A DNA stretch of 64,000 bases from Bacteroidota bacterium (GTDB lineage Bacteria > Bacteroidota > Ignavibacteria > UBA10030 > UBA8401): the NCBI GenBank assembly GCA_021796215.1, contig JAJYOK010000009.1, positions 42,821-106,820 of the forward strand, written 5' to 3'. The position numbers and the translations under genes were made by a program. A model generated the notes under the pieces. The model saw only the letters and a list, made by a program, of their open reading frames with translations. It was not told the DNA's origin and ran no database searches. The first letter of the stretch is position 1. Each line of letters begins with the position of its first letter. Positions 1 to 9,143 of the stretch are shown here, in pieces.

Positions 1-2
1 GA

Positions 3-803
3 ATTCCGCAAGTGGCGGTGTTCGATACATCGTTCCACTCAACGATGCCGGAGAAATCATTCCTCTACGCTATTCCATATCAGTTGTACCGCCGGCACAA
101 AATCCGCCGGTACGGATTTCATGGCACATCGCACCGTTACGTCGGCTACCGTTACCGCCAAATGATGCATATCGAACGGGAAGAAACGAACATCATCACG
201 CTGCATTTGGGCAATGGATGTTCAGCATGCGCTATTAAGAACGGCGAGTCGGTTGATACGAGCATGGGGTTAACACCGCTTGAAGGTTTGGTGATGGGAA
301 CGCGCTCGGGCGATATTGATCCTTCGATCATCGAATATCTGATGCACAAAGAAGGAATGGGCATCGGCGAAATTGATACGCTGTTGAACAAGCAGTCGGG
401 ACTGCTCGGCATCTCCGGCTTGACGAACGACATGCGCGACCTCATTGATGAAGAGCGAGAAAACCAGGACCGGCGCGCAAAAATGGCGATCGAGATTTTC
501 TGCCAGCGCGTGAAGAAATATATCGGCGGGTATCTTGCGGAACTGAACGGAGCCGAAGCGCTGGTGTTCACCGGCGGCATCGGTGAAAATTCCCCGACGA
601 TCAGAAAGCGGATTTGCCAAGGACTTGAATGGCTCGGCATTGAGATGGATGAATCGCTCAACGAAAAAATGCTTGCAGGAAAAGAAGGGGAGGTGCAAAA
701 GCAATCATCGCGGGTGAAGATTCTTGTTATTCCGACAAATGAAGAATTGCTCATCGCCCGCGACACTGTCCGTTGTGTGAAAGACGCACCGCGAAGATGG
801 TGA
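3..803 (+). CDS. ackA: Acetate kinase, C-terminal part (5' end outside window)
   Basis: Acetate kinase interconverts acetate plus ATP and acetyl phosphate plus ADP in the cytoplasm. The open frame enters from the window edge, so the N-terminal third is missing; about 266 of a usual 400 residues are visible. Recognisable family motifs are FDTSFHSTMP, the YGFHGTSHRYV segment, HLGNGCSA, a TRSGDIDP loop and the late phosphate-binding VFTGGIGENS. The GTG at position 12 lies inside the conserved FDTSFH region and is not a start. A phosphotransacetylase gene often lies beside ackA, but none is visible here. The product points to substrate-level ATP formation from acetyl phosphate. No frameshift is seen in the visible part. 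Confidence 0.97.
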   Translation: MPQVAVFDTSFHSTMPEKSFLYAIPYQLYRRHKIRRYGFHGTSHRYVGYRYRQMMHIEREETNIITLHLGNGCSACAIKNGESVDTSMGLTPLEGLVMGTRSGDIDPSIIEYLMHKEGMGIGEIDTLLNKQSGLLGISGLTNDMRDLIDEERENQDRRAKMAIEIFCQRVKKYIGGYLAELNGAEALVFTGGIGENSPTIRKRICQGLEWLGIEMDESLNEKMLAGKEGEVQKQSSRVKILVIPTNEELLIARDTVRCVKDAPRRW

Positions 804-824
804 GAAAAAAGATTAAAAATCAAA

Positions 825-883
825 TTTGAAAAAGAAAAAATTTGCCGGTTGTTCCATTGAAATGTGCGGAGCAGCCGGCAAAT
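825..883 (-). terminator. Rho-independent terminator of the SPFH/DUF1272 operon
   Basis: Positions 840-855 and 868-883 form a 16-bp stem with two G-U pairs around a 12-base loop. Read on the minus strand it is followed by a T-rich tract (the complement of the A-rich run at about 828-840). It begins two bases after the DUF1272 stop codon, which fits termination of that minus-strand operon. Confidence 0.7.
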
Positions 884-884
884 G

Positions 885-1133
885 CTATTTGGCGCTTCTG
901 CAGCCTTCGGGTTTATAAACGCGCTTCGTTGATGCCGGATACTTCGCTAAAAGCGGCTTCGGCCTGATCGGGCGGGGAACGAATCCGCCACCGCAGTTCG
1001 GGCAGACAAAATTGAGCTTGTTCTCAACGCAGTCTCTGCAAAAGGTGCATTCGAACGTACAGATCATCGCCTCGGAGGAATCCGGCGGCAGATCTTTATT
1101 GCAGCACTCACAATTCGGACGAAGCTCCAGCAT
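885..1133 (-). CDS. Small zinc-binding DUF1272 family protein
   Basis: This 82-residue protein matches the DUF1272 family from start to end. It opens with LRPNCECCNKDLPP, then has CTFECTFCRDC, and closes with the CPNCGGGFVPRP ribbon. The paired CxxC motifs suggest one or two structural zinc ions. No biochemical function is established for the family as far as I know. The start is well supported, with AGGAGA just upstream of the ATG. It lies 38 bp downstream of the SPFH gene on the same strand and ends at a strong hairpin, so the two are probably co-transcribed. The link between the two functions is unknown. Confidence 0.85.
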   Translation of the reverse strand: MLELRPNCECCNKDLPPDSSEAMICTFECTFCRDCVENKLNFVCPNCGGGFVPRPIRPKPLLAKYPASTKRVYKPEGCRSAK

Positions 1134-1171
1134 CGTTCTCTCCTGTGGTCAAATAATCAAGAGCACCGCTT

Positions 1172-2098
1172 TTACTTTTTGCCGCCGCCGATATTCAAAA
1201 GCGGCGTTAATTTTTGGTCGTATGGCAAAATGATTGTTGAGTTATTCGGGCTATTCACCAACTCTTTGAGTTGAGAGATGTAATACCATTGCAGATAGTT
1301 CTGTGTCAATCCGTTGTTGATTATTTTTTGAGCGTTTGCGATACCCTGCGCCTCGATCGCTTTTCGCTGTGCTTCCTTCTGGGCATATTGTATGGTATAT
1401 TCCATTTGCTGTGCTTGCTGGGAAGCTTTCAGCTTTGCTGCAATCGCATCGCTGACGGTTGCGGGCGGCTCTACGTTCCTGATAAGCACGCGGTCCAAAA
1501 TAACGCCTTTACCGGAAAGCTCCTGCAATAATAAATCAGTCACCATTTTCGTGTAAGCGTCTCTCTGGAGCGACATCACATCGCTGGCATCAAACTTCGT
1601 TGCCGCATTGACCAGCGCCGTTCTGATCGCCGGCCTTACAATAACGTCTTCGTAATTCAAACCAATATTGCTGTACACATCATTTGCCTGCGACGGATCT
1701 AAATGATACCAGACGGTCACGTCGAACTTCAGGATAAGCTGATCGCGAGACAGCGTGGCAACAGCATCGTCGCCGCTTCTGCTTCCTTCGGCATTGACTG
1801 AAGACATCGTATAGTCTTTCGTCTGGATGGACATTTTATAGACATCAGTCAAAAAGAATATCGGGTGAAATCCGGCAGGAAGAGAGTGTGACCCCACGTT
1901 GCCGAACGTAACAGGAACTCCGACATACCCCGGCTCAATAATGGTAAACGATGCAGACAGCATAGTTAATACTGCCAGCCCGAGACTCGCCAGCCCGAGT
2001 TTTTTTGTGTTCACCGGATATTGAAGATTTCTTGGTTTGGCAACGAGCAAAAAAATTCCGATGGCGGCAAACACGACGATAAAAAATGAAGTGGTCAT
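1172..2098 (-). CDS. SPFH/prohibitin-like membrane protein
   Basis: This 308-residue protein has a hydrophobic N-terminal helix (about residues 4-20) and a second one (about 33-52). An SPFH/Band 7 domain follows, starting near IIEPGYVGVPVTFG. The C-terminal half contains the long AKLKASQQAQQ...KEAQRKAIEAQGIA helix typical of prohibitin-type coiled coils. Such proteins form large membrane-bound rings that organise membrane domains or modulate FtsH-type proteases. No protease gene is adjacent here. The start has AAGGAG about six bases upstream. DUF1272 follows closely and shares the terminator. A general SPFH assignment is safe, but a specific HflK or HflC role is not. Confidence 0.88.
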   Translation of the reverse strand: MTTSFFIVVFAAIGIFLLVAKPRNLQYPVNTKKLGLASLGLAVLTMLSASFTIIEPGYVGVPVTFGNVGSHSLPAGFHPIFFLTDVYKMSIQTKDYTMSSVNAEGSRSGDDAVATLSRDQLILKFDVTVWYHLDPSQANDVYSNIGLNYEDVIVRPAIRTALVNAATKFDASDVMSLQRDAYTKMVTDLLLQELSGKGVILDRVLIRNVEPPATVSDAIAAKLKASQQAQQMEYTIQYAQKEAQRKAIEAQGIANAQKIINNGLTQNYLQWYYISQLKELVNSPNNSTIILPYDQKLTPLLNIGGGKK

Positions 2099-2271
2099 GA
2101 TTTTCTCCTTTGTTTGTTCTGAACGCTAATTTTTGATACTACAATCTACACATTTCTGGAGTTCGCCGCTTGATGTGGTTTGCCGTGTTTGTCATGCTGA
2201 TTCGTTGAGTGTAACGGAATTTTTTTTGCCCAGCCGAATAGGATGTTTTCAGGTGCCATAAATTGCTTTAT

Positions 2272-2302
2272 GTCGTAGGACATCTCTAAGATGTCCTACG
2301 AC
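2272..2302. terminator. Perfect 14-bp hairpin downstream of the M16 genes
   Basis: Positions 2272-2285 and 2289-2302 are exact inverse complements around a 3-base loop. The hairpin lies 17 bases past the stop of the minus-strand M16 gene. No clear T-run follows on either strand, so it may be a terminator, an mRNA 3'-end stabiliser or a dispersed palindrome. Confidence 0.5.
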
Positions 2303-2319
2303 TTATCGTCAATCCCGCC

Positions 2320-4449
2320 TCATGGCTTTACGAACAACGAATCTTCCACGCCAGTGTTCACAATAAATTTGTCTAACTTCAATTCCAGCGATTGTCCCAT
2401 CACGCTCTGCACCACGCGTGTCGGCACGAGAAAGCCGTTGAAATCATGATAGTCAGAGTAATCGGTAATCTGGTCAATTGGTCCGCGCGGAGTGTCGAGC
2501 GTTTTCGCGTCGCGCACTTTCAAAAAATCATCTTTAGAAAAATACTGGCTGAACTCTGCGCTGTCCGTCGTCGTGAACTGCACTTCGTAGCATTCTTTTC
2601 CGGCGATCGTTTTCATTCCGGCAACTTTGGCAGTAATGCCCATGTCTTTGTAATGCTCGTAGAAGTTTGTCTGTGCTTCGATCTTCATTCCTTCAAGCTG
2701 GCTTCCTGTCATTTCCATTTCTCCGCGCGGCGAAACGATCCATCCGTGTTCGCCGTCGAAGCCGGTCTTCTGCGACATTCCGCCAAAACTCATTTCGGAA
2801 TAGACTTTGTTTGGTGCCTTCTCAATGGTTTTCACGGAAACCGCCGTGCCCATCATTGTGCCGCTCATTTCCATCGTTTTGTCTTTCACGGCATCTAACC
2901 TTGCTTTGCCGCCGGTTTTTTCCATGAACTTGTTGAAGATTTCATCCGGCGTAATGGTGATGTTCTCCGCCGGTTTTTCAGGAATCAGATTTCCTTCTTC
3001 ATCATACATTGCCACTGGACCGAATTGCACAAGCGTATTTTTCACCTCGCTCGCTTTGCCGACGACGGCGATCAGCTCATGATCCGGCTGCAAATATTTC
3101 TCTCCCACACGCTCAACATCATCGGCACCAACTTCGTCAAGCCGCTTCAAATACGTTTTGTAATAATCTTTTGGAAGATGATAGCGCTCGATGGCAATGG
3201 CGTACTGCGCGATGGTGCTGGGACTTTCAAGGCTTCGCACGAAACTGCCGCTCATATAATTCTTCGCCATTTGAAGTTCGTCTTTTTCCGCTTTTTCTGT
3301 GCGGATGCGTTTGATCTCGTACATCATTTGCGTGATAGCGCTGTCGGTCACGGCATTCCGTGCGGACGTTGACGCAGAGAAATTGCCGATCAGCTCGTCA
3401 GGTCCCAAACTGCTGTACGCGCCGTACGTGTATGCGTGTTTCTCCCGCAGATTTTCGAACAAGCGGAAGTACGAGCCGCCGCCAAGAAGCGTGTTCATCA
3501 CGGAAACCGGCATGACGTCCGGCGAAGTGCGCTGCAATTCAACTGTTTGAGAAATACGGATGACGGACTGCACCGAGCTTGGGCGGTCAACAAGTGCGAC
3601 TTCGGTGCGGCTGATGGGTTTCGGCGTCTCGAATGTCGGATCCGGGATATCGCCTTCTTTCCACGTGCCGAAATATTTTTCGACAAGCTTCATCACTTCA
3701 TCTTTGTTCACATCTCCAACCACGGCAAGAATTGCGTGATTTGGCTTGAAGAATGTATTGTACATTTCGACGCACTTATCGCGCGTGATGTTGTCTACCG
3801 TCTGTTCCGTTTCCACTTCGCCGTAGGGATGATTGTCGCCGTACAAAATTCGCTGGCGCACAACCTCAACGACCGCGTTCGGTTCGGTTTTCCGGAATTT
3901 CAAATCCGATTCGGTCTGCGTTTTCAATTTGTCGAGTTCGTTCTGCGGAAACGACGGATGAAGCGTAATGTCGGACATTAATTCAAAAATCTTGTCTGTA
4001 TATTTCGAAAGCCCCGACGCGGAAACGGTTGTGCCGCTCGACGAAAGGTCTGCGCCGATCATATCCACTTCCTCATCCAATTGATCTTTTGTGCGCGTCG
4101 TGGTTCCGTCGCGCAGCAATTGGCCTGCGATATCAATGTAGCCCGCATCTTTGCCTTCGAGGACCGGTTTGCGATCAATCAATAACTGCATGCTCACGGT
4201 GGGAAGCTCCGTGTTTCGCACGATAATCACGCGGATGCCGTTATCGCTTGTCAGCACATCGTAATCCGGGAATGCGACGGCAGGCGCCGGTCCGGGGGGC
4301 GGAATTTTGCTGCGATCAAGTCGAAGACCACTTTGTGGCTGTGCCGCCAACGGAGCAGCGAAAATCAGACAGAGGCTGATCAGCCTTGGGCTGAGAATCG
4401 CAGAAAAGATCGACGCGAAGAAATTTTTTCTCTCCATTTTCAGATTCAT
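2320..4449 (-). CDS. M16 peptidase-like protein, non-catalytic subunit with C-terminal extension
   Basis: A pitrilysin-type (M16) protein of about 709 residues with an N-terminal export signal. Two M16 half-domains span roughly residues 45-500. The position of the zinc-binding HxxEH motif reads GQLLRDGTTT, so the catalytic histidines and glutamate are absent. Residues from about 510 to the end form an extra domain resembling the outer-membrane-lipoprotein-type beta domain often fused to M16 proteins in Bacteroidota. I chose the ATG at 4449 because AAGGAG lies eight bases upstream; an earlier ATG at 4485 would overlap the upstream gene. It directly follows the catalytic M16 gene, so the two probably form a heteromeric protease as in the mitochondrial processing peptidase. 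Location is probably periplasmic. Confidence 0.88.
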   Translation of the reverse strand: MNLKMERKNFFASIFSAILSPRLISLCLIFAAPLAAQPQSGLRLDRSKIPPPGPAPAVAFPDYDVLTSDNGIRVIIVRNTELPTVSMQLLIDRKPVLEGKDAGYIDIAGQLLRDGTTTRTKDQLDEEVDMIGADLSSSGTTVSASGLSKYTDKIFELMSDITLHPSFPQNELDKLKTQTESDLKFRKTEPNAVVEVVRQRILYGDNHPYGEVETEQTVDNITRDKCVEMYNTFFKPNHAILAVVGDVNKDEVMKLVEKYFGTWKEGDIPDPTFETPKPISRTEVALVDRPSSVQSVIRISQTVELQRTSPDVMPVSVMNTLLGGGSYFRLFENLREKHAYTYGAYSSLGPDELIGNFSASTSARNAVTDSAITQMMYEIKRIRTEKAEKDELQMAKNYMSGSFVRSLESPSTIAQYAIAIERYHLPKDYYKTYLKRLDEVGADDVERVGEKYLQPDHELIAVVGKASEVKNTLVQFGPVAMYDEEGNLIPEKPAENITITPDEIFNKFMEKTGGKARLDAVKDKTMEMSGTMMGTAVSVKTIEKAPNKVYSEMSFGGMSQKTGFDGEHGWIVSPRGEMEMTGSQLEGMKIEAQTNFYEHYKDMGITAKVAGMKTIAGKECYEVQFTTTDSAEFSQYFSKDDFLKVRDAKTLDTPRGPIDQITDYSDYHDFNGFLVPTRVVQSVMGQSLELKLDKFIVNTGVEDSLFVKP

Positions 4450-4465
4450 GATGGTTGCTCCTTTG

Positions 4466-5803
4466 CTACTTAGATTTTGGGACATAATAAAGAACGGTGC
4501 GGTTTGATGGCATCAAATATTTTTGCGCCACATGCTGAATATCTTCTTTTGTCACTGCGAGATATTTATTAATTTCAGAATTGATGAGATTCGTGTCGTG
4601 GAAGAAGAGGTAATAATTCGCCAGCATTTCCGCTTTGCCTTGCACCGTGCGGTTTTTTTCGATGAAGCCCGTCTCTTGCTCGTTGCGGATTTTTGTCAGC
4701 TCTTCATCGCTGATGAGCTGCGTTTTCACTTTTCCGATCTCGTCGTCCATCGCAGCTTCAACCGTGTCCAGCGATTTTCCAAAATTTGCTATGCCGAGCA
4801 CAATGAACAACGACGGGTCTTCCAAATCCATCGGGAACGTTGCGACCTGCAATGCGAGCTTGTCGTTGTCAACAAGCCGTTTGTTCAGCCGCGAGCTTTC
4901 TCCGCCTGTGAGAAGCGTTGTGAGCATGTTCAGCGCGTAATAATCTTTTGTGCCTTGGGCAGGCATGTGATACGCTTCGATCACCGCCGGAAGCTGAATG
5001 TTATCGTACACGGAATCGCGGATTTCGGCTTTCTGCGGCGGCTCGACAACGGTCGGCCGGTACATCTCGCGCGTGCCGCGGGGAATATCACCGTAATATT
5101 TTTTCACCAGCGCTTTTGTTTTTTCTATGTCAATATCGCCGGCAATGGCGAGGCAGGCATTGTTCGGAACGTAATATGTTTTGTAGAATTCTTCGAATTC
5201 ATCGTACGTCGCTTTGTCAATGTATTGCACCGAGCCGATCGGCACCCAGCGGTACGGGTGGACTTTGTACGCGTGTGAAAAAATTTCTTCGAAGAGAGAA
5301 CCGTACGGACGGTTTTCGTAATTTTGCCGCCGCTCTTCTTTCACCACATTGCGCTGTGTTTCAATGCCGATGGAATCAATTTTCAAATGGAGCATTCGCT
5401 CCGACTCCATCCACATCATCAGCTCAAGCTGATTGGACGGAGCGGTGATGTAATACTGCGTTTGGTCGAAGCTCGTTGAGGCGTTGAACGTGCCGCCCGC
5501 GTTCTGCACCATTTTGGAAAATTCGCCGCGTGGAATGTTCGGCGATCCCTCGAACATCAAATGTTCAAAGAAGTGCGCAAATCCGGTACGGTCGGGTTTT
5601 TCGTTCTTCGAGCCGACATGGTATATCATCACTTGCGAAACGATCGGCGCCGAATGATCTTCGTGTAGAATTACATGCAAGCCGTTCGGCAGGTCGTATT
5701 CAACAAATTTGATGTGAACCTGCGCCGCGAGCACACTGCTGATGAGAAACATCAGCGCCAGAATCCGGTTGCAAACCCCCTTAGGGCAGCTTTTCTTTAT
5801 CAT
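4466..5803 (-). CDS. M16 family zinc metallopeptidase, catalytic subunit
   Basis: A 445-residue secreted or periplasmic zinc protease. A signal peptide occupies about residues 1-27. The inverted zinc motif HFFEH is at residues 77-81 and the third ligand, E157 in VVKEERRQNYENRP, sits exactly 76 residues further on, as expected for M16. Two M16 domains fill the rest. The promoter at 5847-5875 and a GAGG ribosome-binding site support the start. Its stop lies 16 bases before the start of the non-catalytic M16 gene, an arrangement typical of paired M16 subunits. Substrate is unknown; degradation of exported peptides is a reasonable inference. Confidence 0.93.
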   Translation of the reverse strand: MIKKSCPKGVCNRILALMFLISSVLAAQVHIKFVEYDLPNGLHVILHEDHSAPIVSQVMIYHVGSKNEKPDRTGFAHFFEHLMFEGSPNIPRGEFSKMVQNAGGTFNASTSFDQTQYYITAPSNQLELMMWMESERMLHLKIDSIGIETQRNVVKEERRQNYENRPYGSLFEEIFSHAYKVHPYRWVPIGSVQYIDKATYDEFEEFYKTYYVPNNACLAIAGDIDIEKTKALVKKYYGDIPRGTREMYRPTVVEPPQKAEIRDSVYDNIQLPAVIEAYHMPAQGTKDYYALNMLTTLLTGGESSRLNKRLVDNDKLALQVATFPMDLEDPSLFIVLGIANFGKSLDTVEAAMDDEIGKVKTQLISDEELTKIRNEQETGFIEKNRTVQGKAEMLANYYLFFHDTNLINSEINKYLAVTKEDIQHVAQKYLMPSNRTVLYYVPKSK

Positions 5804-5846
5804 TGTTTTACCTCAATCTGGTTGGAAGTTGAATGAAAAGTGAGGT

Positions 5847-5875
5847 ATTGTACTATTATTGTGTGTAAAGTTCAA
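5847..5875 (-). promoter_or_regulatory. Promoter of the M16 operon
   Basis: On the minus strand TTGAAC (5870-5875) and TACAAT (5847-5852) are separated by exactly 17 bases. Predicted transcription starts about 37 bases before the M16 start codon. It is back-to-back with the ClC promoter. Confidence 0.5.
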
Positions 5876-5915
5876 CTGATGAATTGGTTTTTGAAAGCGA
5901 AATAGCGCGCCGAGG

Positions 5916-5944
5916 TTGAAAAATCCCGCTCATCATTGTATATT
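5916..5944 (+). promoter_or_regulatory. Promoter of the ClC gene
   Basis: TTGAAA (5916-5921), 17 bases, then TATATT (5939-5944) followed by more Ts. It fits the promoter pattern repeated across the window and would give a leader of about 100 bases before the ClC start. Confidence 0.5.
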
Positions 5945-6053
5945 TTAAATGGTCACAATTTGCCGTTTTCCAAAGAATTAATATTAAATTTGCTGTGCAG
6001 CAGAAGTTGCAGTGTGCTTCATTGTACATCGCGCGTGAAAGGATTATTGTGGA

Positions 6054-7976
6054 ATGTCAGACGTTAGTGAGGAGAATAAAAACGATCACAAAAAGATTTC
6101 CAATTCTTCAACCACCGACGGACTTCCCCTTGCACCGTCGCTTGGTCCTTCTCTTGCTTCGGTACACGTTCCAACGCAATCGGGAATAGTTACAGGCCGC
6201 GTCGTCTTCATCAGTTCGCTTGCCGTCATTGTCGCATTTGCTGCCGGGTTCATCGCTCAAATTTTGATGCGGCTCATTTATCTCGTTACAAACATTTCAT
6301 TCTACGGGACATTCAATGCAAACTTCGTTTCGCCGTCGGGAAATCATTTGGGCTGGCTGGTGCTGATCGTTCCATCTATCGGCGGCATCATTGTCGGATT
6401 CATGGCGCGGTACGGTTCTCGAGGAATTCGCGGACACGGAATTCCTGAAGCCATGGAACAAGTGCTGACAAATGAAAGCCGCATTGAACCGCGCCTCACA
6501 TTTCTCAAACCGCTTTCTGCTGCTATTGCTATCGGTACCGGCGGGCCGTTCGGCGCGGAAGGTCCGATCATTGCCACAGGCGGCGCGCTTGGCTCGCTCG
6601 TCGGACAGCTTTTGAAAACAACTGCTGATGAACGAAAAACGCTTCTTGCTGCAGGCGCCGCGGCAGGTATGGCGGCGACATTCGGCAGCCCTGTCTCGGC
6701 AGTGATTCTTGCCATTGAACTTTTGCTGTTTGAATTCCGTCCGCGCTCAATTATTCCTGTGTCGCTCGCTGCGGCGACGGCAACTGCCGTGCGCATTGCA
6801 CTGGTCGGGGCAAAACCGATTTTCGCTATGCCGAATTTAAGCGAGCCGGGCGGCGCCGCGTTAGCTACATACGTCGTTCTTGGAGGAGTGGTCGGCGTTG
6901 CCTCGGTGTTCGTTACACGAAGTGTGTACAAGATTGAAGACATGTTTGAAAAACTTCCGGTGCATTGGATGTGGTGGCCCGCGCTCGGCGGAGTTGCCGT
7001 CGGCGTCGTCGGCTATTTCGCACCGCGGACATTAGGTGTCGGTTATGACAATATTGAAAATATTGTTTCCGGATCATTTGCATTGAAGGCGCTGTTCTTC
7101 CTTTGTATTTTCAAATTTATTTCATGGGCAGTTGCGTTAGGAAGCGGAACATCAGGAGGAACGCTTGCGCCGTTGTTTACTATCGGCGGTGCGTTGGGCG
7201 CGGTGATCGGCGCCGGTGCAGCAATGTTGTTCCCGTCGTTTGGCATTGATGTGCGAATTGCGGCGCTCGTGGGAATGGCGGCAATGTTCTCAGGCGCATC
7301 GCGTGCGCTTCTCGCGTCCGTTGTGTTCGCATTTGAAACAACGCTGCAGCCGATCGGATTATTGCCGCTGCTCGGCGGATGCACGGCGGCGTTTCTTGCT
7401 TCGTTCTTCCTCATGGAAAATACGATTATGACAGAAAAGATTGTTCGCCGCGGGGTGCGTGTGCCGGCAGAATACACGGCTGATTTCCTTGATCAGCTTC
7501 TCGTGCGCGATTTTGCTTCGAAGCCCGTTGTAACATTGAACGCTGATGACACGGTGGAGAAAGTGCACGCATGGATTTCATCCGGTGCCAGCGGTTCGCA
7601 TCATCAGGGATTTCCCGTGATTGATGCGGAAGGACATCTTGTCGGAGTGGTAACGCGGCGGAATTTGTTCAGCGATTCGATTTCCGGATTGAAAATCCCT
7701 TTGGGAGAGATGAAGCTTCGCGATCTCATCCAGCGCGTGCCCGCAGCGGTCTATGATGATTGCTCGTTGCGGGAAGCGGCGGATCATATGGTGCACCATT
7801 CTGTCGGACGACTGCCGGTCGTGTCCCGCAAAGAACCGGCGAAGGTTGTCGGCATCATCACCCGCAGCGATATTCTTTCTTCACATCGCCGCCGTCTTGA
7901 TGAAACACAAAAAGCAAGCGCGGGAATTTTTTCCGCATCACTCGGCCGGTTTAAGAAACAGCGTGCGACAATGTAA
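6054..7976 (+). CDS. ClC-family chloride channel/transporter with C-terminal CBS pair
   Basis: A 640-residue membrane protein. Hydrophobic segments from about residue 47 to 460 form the ClC fold. Selectivity-filter motifs are visible: GHGIPEA near residue 128, GGPFGAEGP near 163-171 with the gating glutamate at E169, and GSGTSGGTLAPLF later. The retained glutamate favours H+/Cl- exchange or gated conduction. A cytoplasmic tail carries two CBS domains (about residues 485-625), which in related proteins bind nucleotides and regulate transport. The ATG at 6054 is preceded by GAAAGG at slightly long spacing. The gene is transcribed alone, divergently from the M16 operon. No frameshift is seen. 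Confidence 0.93.
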   Translation: MSDVSEENKNDHKKISNSSTTDGLPLAPSLGPSLASVHVPTQSGIVTGRVVFISSLAVIVAFAAGFIAQILMRLIYLVTNISFYGTFNANFVSPSGNHLGWLVLIVPSIGGIIVGFMARYGSRGIRGHGIPEAMEQVLTNESRIEPRLTFLKPLSAAIAIGTGGPFGAEGPIIATGGALGSLVGQLLKTTADERKTLLAAGAAAGMAATFGSPVSAVILAIELLLFEFRPRSIIPVSLAAATATAVRIALVGAKPIFAMPNLSEPGGAALATYVVLGGVVGVASVFVTRSVYKIEDMFEKLPVHWMWWPALGGVAVGVVGYFAPRTLGVGYDNIENIVSGSFALKALFFLCIFKFISWAVALGSGTSGGTLAPLFTIGGALGAVIGAGAAMLFPSFGIDVRIAALVGMAAMFSGASRALLASVVFAFETTLQPIGLLPLLGGCTAAFLASFFLMENTIMTEKIVRRGVRVPAEYTADFLDQLLVRDFASKPVVTLNADDTVEKVHAWISSGASGSHHQGFPVIDAEGHLVGVVTRRNLFSDSISGLKIPLGEMKLRDLIQRVPAAVYDDCSLREAADHMVHHSVGRLPVVSRKEPAKVVGIITRSDILSSHRRRLDETQKASAGIFSASLGRFKKQRATM

Positions 7977-8011
7977 TGAACAGAAGTGTTACAAAAAATT
8001 GATTTTAATAG

Positions 8012-8130
8012 CCACAACATTTATGTTGTGGTGAAAAGAGCAACGGTCTTCCCAATGACTTTAGCCTAAAAAGATTGCTTTTGGCTAAAGCCTCTGTTGA
8101 TTAGGGCTCTTCGTCCATGACCTGAAGGCC
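8012..8130. repeat. Cluster of short palindromes between ClC and methyltransferase genes
   Basis: Three hairpin-forming units follow each other. Positions 8012-8031 form an exact 8-bp stem with a TTTA loop. Positions 8059-8090 pair CTTTAGCC with GGCTAAAG plus inner AAAAG/CTTTT. A CCTGAAGGCC-rich stretch lies near 8119-8130. The first two could end ClC transcription, but the series looks more like a nest of dispersed palindromes. Confidence 0.5.
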
Positions 8131-8171
8131 GTGGCAATTTAAATTACATTAGCGCATCAAATCAAGAAAAA

Positions 8172-8951
8172 ATGAAAACCACTCACCAAAAAACGGCGGT
8201 GTCTTCCACAGAACGTTTTTCAAACAGAGTCGAGAATTATATCCGCTATCGCCCCGGTTATCCCCCGGAAGTTCTTTCATTTCTCACAGGCGAACTTCAT
8301 TTGAAACCGTCGTGGATGATCGCAGACGTCGGTTCGGGAACGGGTATCCTTTCAGAAATTTTTCTTCGCAACGGCAATATCGTTTTTGGCGTTGAGCCGA
8401 ACAACGAAATGAGGATTGCCGCCGAGAAATTACTGCGTCGCTATTCGAATTTCAAAAGCATCAATGGAACGGCAGAAGCGACAACACTGCCGCTGCACAG
8501 TGTTGATCTTGTTATGGCGGGACAGGCGTTTCACTGGTTCGATCAGGAGAAAACAAAAAAAGAATTCCGCCGCATCGGAAAGCCGGGCGGTTCGTCGGTG
8601 CTTGTCTGGAACACGCGGAGAACCGATACGTCGCCATTTCTGAAAGCGTACGAAGAATTACTGCTCCGCTATTCCTCAGATTACGAGCAGATTGATCACC
8701 GCCACGTGAATGAAACGGTACTCTCAAATTTTTTCACTACACACGTCAGGAAAGTTTTTTTCAACAGCCAGCGATTTGATTTTGAAGGATTGAAGGGAAG
8801 ACTTCTCTCATCGTCGTACGTGCCGCTGAATGATGACGAACGATTTGAACCAATGATAGCCGAATTGAGAAATATCTTCGATCGAACACAGCAGAACGGT
8901 ACCATTACGTTTGAATATGACACTGAAGTGTACATGGGCGCGCTGGAGTGA
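8172..8951 (+). CDS. Class I SAM-dependent methyltransferase
   Basis: A 259-residue soluble protein with a Rossmann-type methyltransferase fold. Motif I reads ADVGSGTGILSE (about residues 54-65), followed by the acidic VEPNNEMR strand end and VDLVMAGQAFHWF as the post-motif region. The N-terminal FSNRVENYIRYRPGYP pattern is common in UbiE/Methyltransf_11-like proteins of unknown substrate. No neighbouring pathway gene indicates a target, so only the general reaction (methyl transfer from S-adenosylmethionine) can be given. The ATG at 8172 follows an A-rich stretch without a clear ribosome-binding site. It appears monocistronic. Confidence 0.85.
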   Translation: MKTTHQKTAVSSTERFSNRVENYIRYRPGYPPEVLSFLTGELHLKPSWMIADVGSGTGILSEIFLRNGNIVFGVEPNNEMRIAAEKLLRRYSNFKSINGTAEATTLPLHSVDLVMAGQAFHWFDQEKTKKEFRRIGKPGGSSVLVWNTRRTDTSPFLKAYEELLLRYSSDYEQIDHRHVNETVLSNFFTTHVRKVFFNSQRFDFEGLKGRLLSSSYVPLNDDERFEPMIAELRNIFDRTQQNGTITFEYDTEVYMGALE

Positions 8952-9051
8952 AAGAAAGCCTCGAAGAATCATAGCCGATAGTTATTGCATTCTGCCGCTT
9001 GTGGGGTTTTTCCCATCCGAAATTTTTCGCAATTTTTCTACTAATCCGCAT

Positions 9052-9080
9052 TGACAAACCTCTCCGTGAAAAGTATATTA
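9052..9080 (+). promoter_or_regulatory. Strong sigma-70-type promoter upstream of the lipoprotein gene
   Basis: TTGACA (9052-9057), 17 bases, TATATT (9075-9080). Transcription would start near 9087 and give an untranslated leader of nearly 200 bases that contains the pentanucleotide repeat at 9144-9183. The rest of 8952-9281 holds no gene I can see. Confidence 0.55.
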
Positions 9081-9143
9081 CAGCAGTTACATCGCAGTAG
9101 TTAGAGATATTCAACCACTAAGGCGAATGAACGGAGGGAAGGC

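Noticed and set aside
4523..5278. Plus-strand frame of 251 codons
   Set aside because: Antisense shadow of the catalytic M16 gene.
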